A stretch of 64,000 nucleotides of DNA from Sandaracinus amylolyticus. GTDB lineage: Bacteria > Myxococcota_A > Polyangia > Polyangiales > Sandaracinaceae. The notes beneath the pieces are model-generated. The model saw only the letters and a list, made by a program, of their open reading frames with translations. It searched no databases and was not told where the DNA came from. The position numbers were made by a program, and so were the translations under genes. The stretch lies in the NCBI RefSeq assembly GCF_000737325.1, contig NZ_CP011125.1, positions 4,030,001 through 4,094,000 of the forward strand, in the 5' to 3' direction. Of the stretch, positions 44,658 through 53,763 are shown one piece after another. The number at the start of each line of letters is the position of its first letter. Within the stretch, counting starts at the first letter, position 1.

Positions 44658-46514
44658 TCATCGATAGCCCTGGGCCTGTAGCGTGAACAGACGGGCATAG
44701 CGACCGCCGAGGGCCATGAGCTCGTCGTGCGATCCGTGCTCGATCACGACGCCGCCCTCGATGACCGCGATGCGATCCGCCATACGCACCGTGCTGAACC
44801 GGTGCGAGATCAAGACGGCGGTCCGCTGCTCGGTGAGCGCACGGAAGCGGGCGAAGATGCGCGCCTCCGCCTCTGCGTCCATCGACGCCGTGGGCTCGTC
44901 GAGCACCAGGATGTCCGCGTCGCGGCGCATGAACGCGCGCGAGAGGGCGATTTTCTGCCACTGCCCGAGCGAGAGCTCCTGGCCGTCTTCGAACCAGTGG
45001 CCGAGCTGGGTGTGGAAGCCCTTCGGGAGCGAAGGGACGAAGTCGCTCGCGGAGCCCTTCTCGGCGGCTTCCTTCCAGCGCGCCTCGTCGTCGAACGCGC
45101 TCACGTCGCCGACGCCGATGTTCTCGCCGACGAGCCACTGGTACTGGACGAAGTCCTGGAAGATGACGCCCATGCGACGGCGCAGCGCGCGCTCGTCCCA
45201 CTCGTCGAGCGGCAGGCCGTCGAGCGTGATGCGGCCCTCGGTCGGGCGATAGAGCCGCGTCAGGAGCTTGATGATGGTCGTCTTGCCCGCGCCGTTCTCG
45301 CCGACGAGCGCGAGCTTGCGACGCGGCGGCAGGTGCAGGCTGACGCCGCGCAGCGCGGGCTCCTTCGCGCCGGGGTACGTGTACCAGACGTTCTCGAAGC
45401 GGACTCCGTCGCTCGGGTCCGGGCCGCTCGTCGCGGTGCCGCGCGGGGCCTCCTCGTCGCGGTGATCGAGGAACTCCCAGAACGCGTCGAGGTAGAGCAG
45501 GTCGTCGTAGAGCGTGGAGGCGCCCGAGAAGACGTTGCGCAGCGTGTCCTGGCCCTGGCGGAACACGAGCAGGTACATCGTCATGTCCGCGAGCGAGATC
45601 GCGCCCTGCGCCGCCTGCCACGCGATCCACGCGTAGATGCCGTAGAACGCGAGCGTGCCGAGCGCGCCGATCGCGAGGCCCCACGCGCCGCGGCGGATCG
45701 TCTGGTCGCGGTCTTCCTTCCAGAGCTTCCAGAAGATCGCGCGGTACTTCTCGAGCAGCATGTCGCCGAGCCCGAAGAGCTTCGTTTCCTTCGCGTGATC
45801 GGCGCTCGCGAGGACGGTCTCGAGGTAGTTCTGCTTGCGCGTCTCCTCGGAGCGCCAGCGGAAGAGCCGGAACGCGTCGCGGCTGAAGCGCGTCTCGACG
45901 ACGAACTGCGGGATCGCGGCGACGATCAGCACGAGCACCGCGAGCGGCGAGAGCGGGATCAGCAGCGCGGCGAGGCCGAACAGCGCGAGCACGCTCTGCG
46001 CGAGGCTCAGCACGTTCATGACGTGCCCGAGCGGGTAGTGCGACGCGCCTTGGCGGGCTTGCGAGAGCGTGTCGTAGAAGCTCGGGTTCTCGAAGTCGAC
46101 GAGCTCGAGGTCGAGCGCCTTCTCGAGGATCATCTCGTTCGCGCGCTCCGCGACGAGCGCGCGGAGGAGGCCGTGGACGACGCTCTGCACGCGCTTGATC
46201 GCGTTCGAGGCGAGGACGAGCGCGAGCTCGACCGCGACCGCGATCAGCACCTCGCGGCGCGCCTCGGGGTGCTCGACCGCGCGCTGGATCGCGTCGACGA
46301 TCCAGTGGCCCGTCCACGCGATCCCGGCTGGAAGCGCGGCGCCGAGCGCGCCGAGCGCGAGCAGCGCGGCGCCGAGCGGGCGGTGTGTGCTCCAGACGAG
46401 GCCGAACGTGCGCGCCGAGTGGCGCAGCGCGGCGAGGAGCTGCTCGCGGTCGCGGAGGAGCGAGGCGAGGTCTCGCTGCTCCTGCTTCATCCACCAGGGT
46501 TTCTTGCGCGCCAC
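44658..46514 (-). CDS. ABC exporter, fused permease and ATPase
   Basis: 618 residues from GTG 46514. Six membrane helices (about 40-340) followed by an ATPase. Walker A GENGAGKTTI (about 404-413), Q-loop IFQDF, signature LSLGQWQK in place of LSGGQ, Walker B ILVLDEPTASMD, H-loop ISHRFST. Half-size exporter that should act as a homodimer. Substrate unknown. Divergent from the MEST-like hydrolase gene; its stop lies 87 bp upstream of the DUF2325-like start. A TAGGCT box ends 9 nt before the GTG. Confidence 0.93.
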   Translation of the reverse strand: MARKKPWWMKQEQRDLASLLRDREQLLAALRHSARTFGLVWSTHRPLGAALLALGALGAALPAGIAWTGHWIVDAIQRAVEHPEARREVLIAVAVELALVLASNAIKRVQSVVHGLLRALVAERANEMILEKALDLELVDFENPSFYDTLSQARQGASHYPLGHVMNVLSLAQSVLALFGLAALLIPLSPLAVLVLIVAAIPQFVVETRFSRDAFRLFRWRSEETRKQNYLETVLASADHAKETKLFGLGDMLLEKYRAIFWKLWKEDRDQTIRRGAWGLAIGALGTLAFYGIYAWIAWQAAQGAISLADMTMYLLVFRQGQDTLRNVFSGASTLYDDLLYLDAFWEFLDHRDEEAPRGTATSGPDPSDGVRFENVWYTYPGAKEPALRGVSLHLPPRRKLALVGENGAGKTTIIKLLTRLYRPTEGRITLDGLPLDEWDERALRRRMGVIFQDFVQYQWLVGENIGVGDVSAFDDEARWKEAAEKGSASDFVPSLPKGFHTQLGHWFEDGQELSLGQWQKIALSRAFMRRDADILVLDEPTASMDAEAEARIFARFRALTEQRTAVLISHRFSTVRMADRIAVIEGGVVIEHGSHDELMALGGRYARLFTLQAQGYR

Positions 46515-46581
46515 GTGCGAGACAGCCTACCGCAGCGCGAGCAGCACGGGCCCTGACCATTGGGCGAGGAGAGCGACAGCG

Positions 46582-47427
46582 ATGCGATACGAGGCGTGGC
46601 GCGCGAGCGGGCGCGAGATCGAGCTCGACGGGATGCGGGTCTTCTTGCGCGAACGCGGGGAAGGGCGCGCGCTCGTCTTCCTCCACGGGTTCCCGACGAC
46701 GAGCTTCGACTGGGCGGACGTGATCGCGCGATTGGAGACGCGCTTCCGGTGCGTCGCGTTCGATTTCCTGGGGTTCGGTGGGACGCCTCCGGTCGCGCGC
46801 ATCGACTACGCGGCGCAGTGCGATCTCGCGGAGCGTGTGATGCGCGCGAGCGGGATCACGCGGTGCGTGATCGTCGCGCACGACTACGCGGTGTCGGTCG
46901 CGCAGGAGCTGCTCGCGCGACGGCGCGAGGGCGCGCGCTCGGGGATCGAGATCGACGGCGTCGTCTTCATGAACGGCGCGATCGAGCCGACGCTGCATCG
47001 CGCGCTGCCGGTGCAGAAGCTGCTCGCGGGGCCGCTCGGTCCGTGGCTCGCGCCGGTGCTGGTGACCAAGCGGACGTTCGCGCGATCGATGGCGCGGCTG
47101 ATCACGCGGATGGATCGCTTCGACGTCGACGAGCACTGGCGCGGGGTGCGCGCGCACGCGGCGCGCGCGCCGCGGCTCTTGCACTACATCGCCGAGCGGA
47201 GGGTGCACGCGGAGCGATGGCGCGCCGCGTTCCGCGATCGCTCGGTGCCGATCGCGCTGGTGTGGGGGACGCGCGATCCGGTGTCGGGAGGGCACGTGCT
47301 CGCGTGGGCCCGTGAGGCGCGACCGGACGCGGAGATCGTCGCGCTCGACGTCGGGCACTACCCGCAGGTCGAAGCCACCGAGGACTGCGTCGCGGCGATC
47401 GAGCGCTTCGTGGCGCGCGTCGGTTGA
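46582..47427 (+). CDS. MEST-like alpha/beta hydrolase
   Basis: 281 residues. The nucleophile elbow reads IVAHDYAVSVAQELL, with Asp in the position of the usual Ser, as in epoxide hydrolases and haloalkane dehalogenases. The oxyanion region is LVFLHGFPTTSFDW. The following text VVFMNGAIEPTLHRALPVQK resembles vertebrate MEST (LNGGIFPETHRP, then LLLQK), and ALDVGHYPQVE carries the catalytic His. The acid is in VWGTRDPV. Probably cleaves an epoxide or C-halogen bond, or is a hydrolase of unknown substrate. ATG 46582 has a gaggagagc site upstream. Converges with a lipoprotein gene, the two stops sharing TGATCA. Confidence 0.82.
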   Translation: MRYEAWRASGREIELDGMRVFLRERGEGRALVFLHGFPTTSFDWADVIARLETRFRCVAFDFLGFGGTPPVARIDYAAQCDLAERVMRASGITRCVIVAHDYAVSVAQELLARRREGARSGIEIDGVVFMNGAIEPTLHRALPVQKLLAGPLGPWLAPVLVTKRTFARSMARLITRMDRFDVDEHWRGVRAHAARAPRLLHYIAERRVHAERWRAAFRDRSVPIALVWGTRDPVSGGHVLAWAREARPDAEIVALDVGHYPQVEATEDCVAAIERFVARVG

Positions 47428-47868
47428 TCAATCGCAGAGCGCTTCGGCGGTGCAGCGGTCGCTCGCGCACTCCCAGCCGAACGTGCACGGGCTCTCGGCG
47501 GGCGCGAGGCCGATCAGCATCGCGTCGCAGCTGGGCTCGGCGCCGCCGTTCCACAGGCGATCGCACTGCACGGAGTCGACGTAGGCGCGGCACGCGGCGC
47601 TCTCGTCGGCGTCGTAGCGCGTGCGCTCGTCGGTGATCGCGTCGCCCGCGATGCGCGCGACGATCTCGTTCGTCGAGCCGCACTCGGCGAGCGTATTGCC
47701 GTAGACGTTCATGAAGGGCGGCGTGCCCGCGTACGAGTCGCGGCAGCGATGCGCGGCCTCGCAGATCGAGTCGAGGGTCACGAGGAGATCGCTCTCCGCG
47801 GCGCTCGGCCCATCGGCCCCGTTGCACGCGGAGAGCAAGAGAAGGAGCGCGATGAGGAGGAAGCGCAT
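47428..47868 (-). CDS. Small Cys-rich lipoprotein
   Basis: 146 residues. Lipobox LLLLSAC near residue 15, mature part with eight or more Cys in pairs (ICEAAHRC, CRAYVDSVQC, CTFGWECASDRC), typical of small secreted lipoproteins of Polyangia. No enzyme motif. A copy of the dispersed hairpin element lies between it and the upstream ALDH16 gene. Function unknown. Confidence 0.75.
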   Translation of the reverse strand: MRFLLIALLLLLSACNGADGPSAAESDLLVTLDSICEAAHRCRDSYAGTPPFMNVYGNTLAECGSTNEIVARIAGDAITDERTRYDADESAACRAYVDSVQCDRLWNGGAEPSCDAMLIGLAPAESPCTFGWECASDRCTAEALCD

Positions 47869-47875
47869 GGGGGCT

Positions 47876-47951
47876 CGAGAAGAAGACGAAGGGCCGCTGA
47901 GGAGAGCAGGAGAGACTCTCCTGAATTCCTGCTCTCCTCAGAGGAAATTCT
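47876..47951. repeat. Dispersed hairpin element, copy 2
   Basis: Touches the stop of the ALDH16 gene. Perfect 15-bp arms ctgaggagagcagga (47897-47911) and tcctgctctcctcag (47927-47941), with an inner palindrome caggagag-a-ctctcctg giving an alternative fold. Homologous to 39866-39958. Confidence 0.85.
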
Positions 47952-50399
47952 TCACTCGCCGTAGGGAACCCAGATGTTCTTCACCTGGGTCGCCTCGCGC
48001 AGCAGCTCGCGGCCTGCGCCCTGCGCGTCGTCCATCCAGTCGCGCTCACCGCAGAACGTGCGCTTCATGTTGCCCGCGCTCGCGCTCTCCACTGCTGCGA
48101 CCAGCGGGCCCTCGTCCGAGAGGCACCAGATCGAGTCGACTCCGTCGTGCGCCGCGAGCACCGGCGCGAGCTCGTCGCGCGTGCCGGTGACGATGTTCAC
48201 CACGCCGCCCGGCAGATCGCTCGTGTCGAACACCTGATAGAGGTCGGTCGCCGCGAGCGGCGCGCGCTCGCTCGGCACCACGACCACCGTGTTGCCCATC
48301 GCGATGCACGGCGCGACCGCGCTCACGAAACCGAGCAGCGGCGACGCGTCGCCACACACGATGCCGATCACGCCGATCGGCTCGTTCATCGCGATCGTCA
48401 CGTTGCGGTGCGGCGTCGCGTGTACGAGCCCGTCGTGCTTGTCGGCCCACGCGCCGTACGTGAAGAGGCGCTCGACGCTCTTCTTCACCTCGGCCTGCGC
48501 GCGCTTGCGATCGCCGGTCATCGCCGCGATGCGATCCGCGAGCTCCGCGCTGCGCGCCTCGAGGTTCTCCGCGAGGTAGTAGAGGACCTGAGCGCGCAGG
48601 TGCGCGGTCTGCTTGGCCCATCCGCTCGCGGCGTGCGCGGCCTCGACCGCGTTGCGCACGTCCTTGCGGTTGCCCTGGCCGACGTGACCGACGACGCGGC
48701 CCTTCGGATCGAGCACCGGCAGCACGTACGACCCGTCGGGGCGCGCTTGCTTGCCGCCGATGTAGAGCTTCGCGGTGCGATCGATCGCGGGCAGACCGTT
48801 GTCGCCGGGCTGCGGCGCGGGCGCGAGGCCGGTCGCGGCGGGCGAGAGCTTCGCCGCGCTCTTCGCGTCCTTCTTCGCCCGCTTGGTCTCCGCCATCCAG
48901 CGCGGCTTCACGTACTCGTAGAGGCCTTCCTTGCCGCCTTCGCGCCCGTAGCCGCTCTCGCGATAGCCGCCGAAGCCGCTCGCCGCGTCGAACACGTTGG
49001 TGCAGTTGATCCACACCGTGCCCGCCTTGATCTTCGGCGCGACGTCGAGCGCGAGGTTCAGGCTCTCGGTCCACACGCTCGCGGCGAGGCCGTACGTCGT
49101 GTTGTTCGCGAGCGAGACCGCTTCCTCCGGCGTGCGGAACGTCATGAACACGACGACCGGGCCGAAGATCTCGACCTGCGCGACGGTGCTCGCGGGCTGC
49201 ACGTCGCTCAGCACGGTCGGCGGATAGAACACGCCGTCGGTCGGGCAGCTCCAGCTCGGCTGCCACAGCGACGCGCCCTCGTCGACGCCCTGCTTCACGA
49301 GCTCCTGGATGCGCTCGAGCTGCACCGGCGCGACGATCGCGCCGATGTCGATCGCCTTGTCGAGCGGATCGCCGACGCGCAGCGTCTCCATGCGCGCGCG
49401 CAGCTTCGCGAGCAGCTCGGGCGCGACGCTCTCCTGCGCGAGGATGCGCGAGCCCGCGCAGCACACCTGACCCTGGTTGAACCAGATCGCGTCGACGACG
49501 CCCTCGACGACGCTGTCGAGATCCGCGTCCTCGAAGACGACGAAGGGCGACTTGCCGCCGAGCTCCATCGAGAGCTTCTTGCCGGTGCCCGCGGTCGCCT
49601 TGCGGATGATGCGACCGACCTCGGTCGATCCCGTGAACGCGATCTTCGCGACGCCCGGATGTGCGGTGAGCGCGGCGCCGGTGCGGCCGTCGCCGGTCAC
49701 GATGTTCACGACGCCGGGAGGCAGCCCGACCTCGTGGCAGATCTCGGCGAAGAGCAGCGCGGTGAGCGGCGTGAACTCCGCGGGCTTCAGCACCAGCGTG
49801 TTCCCCATCGCGAGCGCGGGGGCGATCTTCCACGCGAGCATGAGCAGCGGGAAGTTCCACGGGATGATCTGACCGACGACGCCGATCGGCGCGCTGTCGG
49901 GCAGCTCGGTCTCCATCAGCTGGGCCCAGCCCGCGTGGTGATAGAAGTGGCGCGCGACGAGCGGCACGTCGACGTCGCGCGACTCGCGGATCGGCTTGCC
50001 GTTGTCGAGCGACTCGAGCACCGAGAGCAGGCGCGCGTGCTTCTGCACGTGGCGCGCGATCGCATACAGATAACGAGCGCGGCCGTGACCGCCGAGCTTC
50101 TGCCATGCGGGCAGCGCCTTCGTCGCGGCCTGCACCGCGGCGTCGACGTCGGCGTCGGTGCCTTGCGCGACGTCGGCGAGCTTCGCGTTTTTGCGGCCCG
50201 GCGCGTTCGTCGCGAAGTATTCGCCTTTTCGCGGACTGTCCGCCGCGAAGTGCTCGTTCGCCGCGCGCCAGCTGCCGCCGATGTAGTGCCCGAATCGACG
50301 CTCGTGCCGATCGAGCCACTCCTTCGCGGGCCCGTCGGCCTCGGGCGCAGGTCCGTACTCCATCGTCTCGAACACTCGCTTGATGAGATTCCCGTCCAT
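47952..50399 (-). CDS. ALDH16-type double aldehyde dehydrogenase
   Basis: 815 residues. The first domain (about 40-505) is a complete NAD(P)-dependent aldehyde dehydrogenase: IIPWNFPLLMLAWKIAPALA, VLKPAEFTP, FTGSTEVGR, MELGGKSPF (Glu), GQVCCAGSR with catalytic Cys near 312, and FGPVVVFMTF. The second part (about 560-815) repeats the cofactor half (GVIGIVCGDASPLLGFVSAV) but has VVPSERAP where the first has LKPAE and lacks a catalytic Cys. This is the ALDH16 design: one active and one inactive dehydrogenase domain. It lies directly after deoC, whose product acetaldehyde is a plausible substrate. Confidence 0.9.
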   Translation of the reverse strand: MDGNLIKRVFETMEYGPAPEADGPAKEWLDRHERRFGHYIGGSWRAANEHFAADSPRKGEYFATNAPGRKNAKLADVAQGTDADVDAAVQAATKALPAWQKLGGHGRARYLYAIARHVQKHARLLSVLESLDNGKPIRESRDVDVPLVARHFYHHAGWAQLMETELPDSAPIGVVGQIIPWNFPLLMLAWKIAPALAMGNTLVLKPAEFTPLTALLFAEICHEVGLPPGVVNIVTGDGRTGAALTAHPGVAKIAFTGSTEVGRIIRKATAGTGKKLSMELGGKSPFVVFEDADLDSVVEGVVDAIWFNQGQVCCAGSRILAQESVAPELLAKLRARMETLRVGDPLDKAIDIGAIVAPVQLERIQELVKQGVDEGASLWQPSWSCPTDGVFYPPTVLSDVQPASTVAQVEIFGPVVVFMTFRTPEEAVSLANNTTYGLAASVWTESLNLALDVAPKIKAGTVWINCTNVFDAASGFGGYRESGYGREGGKEGLYEYVKPRWMAETKRAKKDAKSAAKLSPAATGLAPAPQPGDNGLPAIDRTAKLYIGGKQARPDGSYVLPVLDPKGRVVGHVGQGNRKDVRNAVEAAHAASGWAKQTAHLRAQVLYYLAENLEARSAELADRIAAMTGDRKRAQAEVKKSVERLFTYGAWADKHDGLVHATPHRNVTIAMNEPIGVIGIVCGDASPLLGFVSAVAPCIAMGNTVVVVPSERAPLAATDLYQVFDTSDLPGGVVNIVTGTRDELAPVLAAHDGVDSIWCLSDEGPLVAAVESASAGNMKRTFCGERDWMDDAQGAGRELLREATQVKNIWVPYGE

Positions 50400-50413
50400 T
50401 TGCGATCTCGGAC

Positions 50414-51409
50414 TCACGCCATGGGATGACGGTTGAACGCGGAGTAGCGGCCGGTGAGGTGGAATTCGAGCTGGCGCTCGATGTCGCTCAGGAGCGCGCT
50501 CGCGCCGAAGCGGAAGAGGTCGGGCTCGAGGTAGTCGCGGCCGAGCTCTTCCTTCATCAGCGCCATGTACTCGAGCGCTTGCTTCGCGGTGCGGATGCCG
50601 CCGGCGGGCTTGTATCCGACGACGTGGCCAGTGCGCTCTCGATACTCGCGGATCGCGCGCACCATCACGAGCGAGAAGGGCAGCGTCGCGTTGACGCCCT
50701 CCTTGCCGGTCGACGTCTTGATGAAGTCGGCGCCCGCCATCATGCAGACCATCGACGCCTTCGCGACGTTGCGCAGCGTCGCGAGCTCGCCCGTCGCGAG
50801 GATCGCCTTCATGTGCGCCGCGCCGCACGCGGCGCGCATCGCGCGGACCTCGTCGTAGAGCGTGCGCCAGTCGCCGGTCAGCACGTTCGCGCGGTGGATG
50901 ACGATGTCGATCTCCTTCGCGCCGTCGGCGACCGAGCGACGGATCTCCTCGAGCCGCACGTCGAGCGGCGTGAGGCCCGCGGGGAAGCCCGTGCTCACCG
51001 CCGCGACCGGGATGCTCGTGCCCTCGAGCGACTCGACCGCGGTGCGCACGAGGTCGTGATACACGCAGACCGCGCCGGTCGTGATCGGCAGATCCGCGAC
51101 GCCGAGCCCCTCGAGCAGATCACGACGGACCGGCTGGCGCGCCTTCGCGCAGAGCCTTCTCACGTTGCCGGGGGTGTCGTCGCCCGCCAGCGTGGTCAGA
51201 TCGATCAGCGTGATCGCCTTGAGCAGCCACGCGATCTGCCACTCCTTCTTCACGGTGCGCCGGCCCGGCAGCGTCGCGCAGCGTCGCTCGACCGCGCTCT
51301 TGTTGACGCGAACGTCCTCGACCCAGTCGAGGTGCAGCTCGGTGCCCGGGTTTCGCTCGTGGGAGTGGGTTGCGCTCGTCTCGGGCGCAGTACGAAGGCC
51401 GTCGTCCAT
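50414..51409 (-). CDS. deoC: Deoxyribose-phosphate aldolase
   Basis: 331 residues, longer than the common 220-260 residue form through an N-terminal extension (ELHLDWVEDVRVNKSAVERR) seen in the longer DeoC class. Catalytic residues: MKAILATGEL (Lys) and FIKTSTGKEG, with the Schiff-base Lys near 229. It splits 2-deoxyribose-5-phosphate into glyceraldehyde-3-phosphate and acetaldehyde. Co-directional with the ALDH16 gene (14 bp gap), which may oxidise the acetaldehyde. Start ATG 51409; no strong ribosome site. Confidence 0.95.
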   Translation of the reverse strand: MDDGLRTAPETSATHSHERNPGTELHLDWVEDVRVNKSAVERRCATLPGRRTVKKEWQIAWLLKAITLIDLTTLAGDDTPGNVRRLCAKARQPVRRDLLEGLGVADLPITTGAVCVYHDLVRTAVESLEGTSIPVAAVSTGFPAGLTPLDVRLEEIRRSVADGAKEIDIVIHRANVLTGDWRTLYDEVRAMRAACGAAHMKAILATGELATLRNVAKASMVCMMAGADFIKTSTGKEGVNATLPFSLVMVRAIREYRERTGHVVGYKPAGGIRTAKQALEYMALMKEELGRDYLEPDLFRFGASALLSDIERQLEFHLTGRYSAFNRHPMA

Positions 51410-51476
51410 GGGAGAACGGCCAGTGTCGCGCGACGTGGGCACGCGCGGCAAGCGCGCCGAGTGGTAGAACGCGCGC

Positions 51477-52928
51477 GTGGGGGAGGGGCTCGATCTCTCG
51501 TGGTCGCACGTCGTGTCGACCATCGCGACCGCGGCCGAGGTGCTCGCGATCGCGTTCGTGCCGATGGTGCTCCTGCGCAAGAAGGAGCCCGCGGCGACGT
51601 TCGCGTGGATCTTCGTGCTGCTCTTCGTGCCGGTCGCCGGCGTGGTGCTCTTCTGGTACCTCGGCCGTGATCGCATCCGCCGTCCGATGCGGCGTCGCGT
51701 CGCGGAGACCGCGCCGATGCGCGAGCGCATCGAGGACCGCATCGCGGGCGCGTTCCCGGCGCAGGAGGAAGAGCGCGAGCGCGTGATCGGCTCGCAGCCC
51801 GAGGAGCAGCAGGGCGTGATGCGGCTCGCGGCGCGCATGGGGCGCGGCGAGATCCGCGCGGGCAACGACGTGCGCGTGCTGGTCGGCGCGCCCGCGACGT
51901 ACGACGCGATGATCGAGGCGATCGCGGCGGCGCGCGATCACGTGCACCTCGAGTACTACATCTTCCGGCCGGATCGCACGGGACGGCGCGTGCTCGACGC
52001 GCTCGTGGAGGCAGCGAAGCGCGGCGTGCGCGTGCGCCTGCTCTACGACGGATACGGCAGCGTGGGGCTCGGGCCCGCGTGCCGCGCGCTGCGTCGCGCG
52101 GGTGGGATCGCGAAGCCGTTCTTCCCGCTCGATCCGATCCGGCGCGCGGCGACGATCAACCTGCGCAACCACCGCAAGCTGATGATCGTCGACGGAGTCG
52201 TCGGGTTCTGCGGCGGGCTCAACGTCGGCGACATGTTCCTCGACTGGCGCGATCTGCACCTGCGCGTCGACGGGCCCGCGGTGACCGACCTGCAGAAGAT
52301 CTTCGTCGAGGACTGGTTCTTCGCGGCGCGACAGGACCTGACGCTGCCCGCGTTCTTCCCGGAGATCCCGAAGCGCGGCGAGGCGATCGTGCAGATCGTG
52401 GAGTCCGGGCCCGACGAGCGCGTCGAGCAGATCCATCGCCTCCTCTTCGCGGCGATCGCGTCGGCGCGGCGCACCGTGTGGATCGCGACGCCGTACTTCG
52501 TGCCCGATCGTGCGGTGCTCGTCGCGCTGCAGACGGCGGCGCTGCGCGGCGTGGACGTGAAGGTCATCGTGCCGCGCGAGTCGAACCATCGCGTCACGTT
52601 CCACGCGGGGCGCAGCTTCTACGACGAGCTGCTCGCGGCGGGCGTGCAGATCCACGAGTACCTGCCGGGCATGCTCCACACGAAGGCGATGATCGTGGAC
52701 GGGCGCATCGCGACCGTGGGCAGCGCGAACCTCGACGTGCGCAGCTTCCGCCTGAACTTCGAGCTGATCGCGGTGCTCTACGACGCGGACATCGTGCGCG
52801 CGCTGCAGGTGATCTTCGAGGAGGACCTCGCGCGCACCGAGCGGGTGAGCTTGGTGACGTGGCGCGGGCGCCCGGTGATCACGCGCATCAAAGAGGGCAT
52901 GGGCCGCCTGTTCTCGCCTTTGCTGTGA
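51477..52928 (+). CDS. cls: Cardiolipin synthase (PLD family)
   Basis: 483 residues from GTG 51477. Two N-terminal membrane helices, then two phospholipase-D HKD motifs, HRKLMIVDGVVGFCGG near 231 and HTKAMIVDGRIATVGSANLD near 400. It joins two phosphatidylglycerol molecules into cardiolipin and glycerol, or uses phosphatidylethanolamine, at the inner membrane. TAGAAC 6 nt before the GTG suggests a leaderless message. The AraC gene starts close behind. Divergent from deoC. Confidence 0.93.
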   Translation: MGEGLDLSWSHVVSTIATAAEVLAIAFVPMVLLRKKEPAATFAWIFVLLFVPVAGVVLFWYLGRDRIRRPMRRRVAETAPMRERIEDRIAGAFPAQEEERERVIGSQPEEQQGVMRLAARMGRGEIRAGNDVRVLVGAPATYDAMIEAIAAARDHVHLEYYIFRPDRTGRRVLDALVEAAKRGVRVRLLYDGYGSVGLGPACRALRRAGGIAKPFFPLDPIRRAATINLRNHRKLMIVDGVVGFCGGLNVGDMFLDWRDLHLRVDGPAVTDLQKIFVEDWFFAARQDLTLPAFFPEIPKRGEAIVQIVESGPDERVEQIHRLLFAAIASARRTVWIATPYFVPDRAVLVALQTAALRGVDVKVIVPRESNHRVTFHAGRSFYDELLAAGVQIHEYLPGMLHTKAMIVDGRIATVGSANLDVRSFRLNFELIAVLYDADIVRALQVIFEEDLARTERVSLVTWRGRPVITRIKEGMGRLFSPLL

Positions 52929-52934
52929 GCCTGC

Positions 52935-52940
52935 TAGCGT
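52935..52940 (+). promoter_or_regulatory. Leaderless-type -10 box of the AraC gene
   Basis: TAGCGT ends 7 nt before ATG 52948, the start chosen here over GTG 52939. Confidence 0.4.
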
Positions 52941-52947
52941 GAGTCGT

Positions 52948-53700
52948 ATGGGCTCGCGCTTCGCGCCTCGAGCGGCGCTGCGGAATCGCGTCGCGACGAT
53001 CGACGTGATCGCGAGCGACGCGCCGGAGGTCGAGATCCCGCCGAGCACGCACGTCGTGCTGGGGCTGCAGTTTCGCGGGCGCGTGCACGCGGAGGAGGGC
53101 CCGCTCACGCTCGCGGGCGTCACCGGGCTGCAGCATCGGGTGCGCCGCTACGCCTATGAGCCGGGCACCGGCTCGGTGCTCGTGCGCTTCACGCCGACGG
53201 GCGCGAGCTGCGTCGGCGTGCCGGTCGGGGAGCTCACGGGGCGCAGCGTCGCGCTCGACGCGCTGCTGCCGCGCGCGCGCGTCGCCGAGGTCACCGAGCG
53301 CCTCGCCGAGGCCGTCGACGATCCCGCGCGCGTCGCGGTCGTCGAGGACCTGATCGCCGGGCTGCACGCGGCGCGCGATCCGCTCGTGAGCGCCGCGCTC
53401 GCGCTGATCGAGCGCGGCGCGGATCCCGGCGACGCGCCGCTCGTGTCGCGGCTCGCGACGACGCTGCGCACCAGCGAGCGCCAGCTCGAGCGGCGCTTCG
53501 CCGCGGTCGTGGGCCTCTCGCCCCGGCGCTACGCGTCGCTCCGCCGCTTCGAGCGTGCGCTGTCGGCGGCGTCGGCCGGCACGCGCTTGACCGAGGTCGC
53601 GCTGGACGCCGGCTACTACGACCAGGCGCACTTCAACCGCGACCTCCGCCGCTTCCTCGGCACCTCTCCGGGCGCGTGGCTGCGGGGTCGCGCGCGCTGA
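52948..53700 (+). CDS. AraC family transcriptional regulator
   Basis: 250 residues from ATG 52948. The C-terminal 110 residues hold two helix-turn-helix units of the AraC type: LVSRLATTLRTSERQLERRF and LTEVALDAGYYDQAHFNRDL, followed by RRFLGTSPGAWL. The N-terminal domain is beta-rich, of the group with FRGRVH and VLVRFTPTGA wording. The hemerythrin gene follows on the same strand after 63 bp and may be a target. Effector unknown. Confidence 0.9.
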   Translation: MGSRFAPRAALRNRVATIDVIASDAPEVEIPPSTHVVLGLQFRGRVHAEEGPLTLAGVTGLQHRVRRYAYEPGTGSVLVRFTPTGASCVGVPVGELTGRSVALDALLPRARVAEVTERLAEAVDDPARVAVVEDLIAGLHAARDPLVSAALALIERGADPGDAPLVSRLATTLRTSERQLERRFAAVVGLSPRRYASLRRFERALSAASAGTRLTEVALDAGYYDQAHFNRDLRRFLGTSPGAWLRGRAR

Positions 53701-53763
53701 CACGTCGGATCCGTCCAAGTCGGCGCGCTCGGGACGGCGCACGTTCGCTCGCGGAGGCGAACG

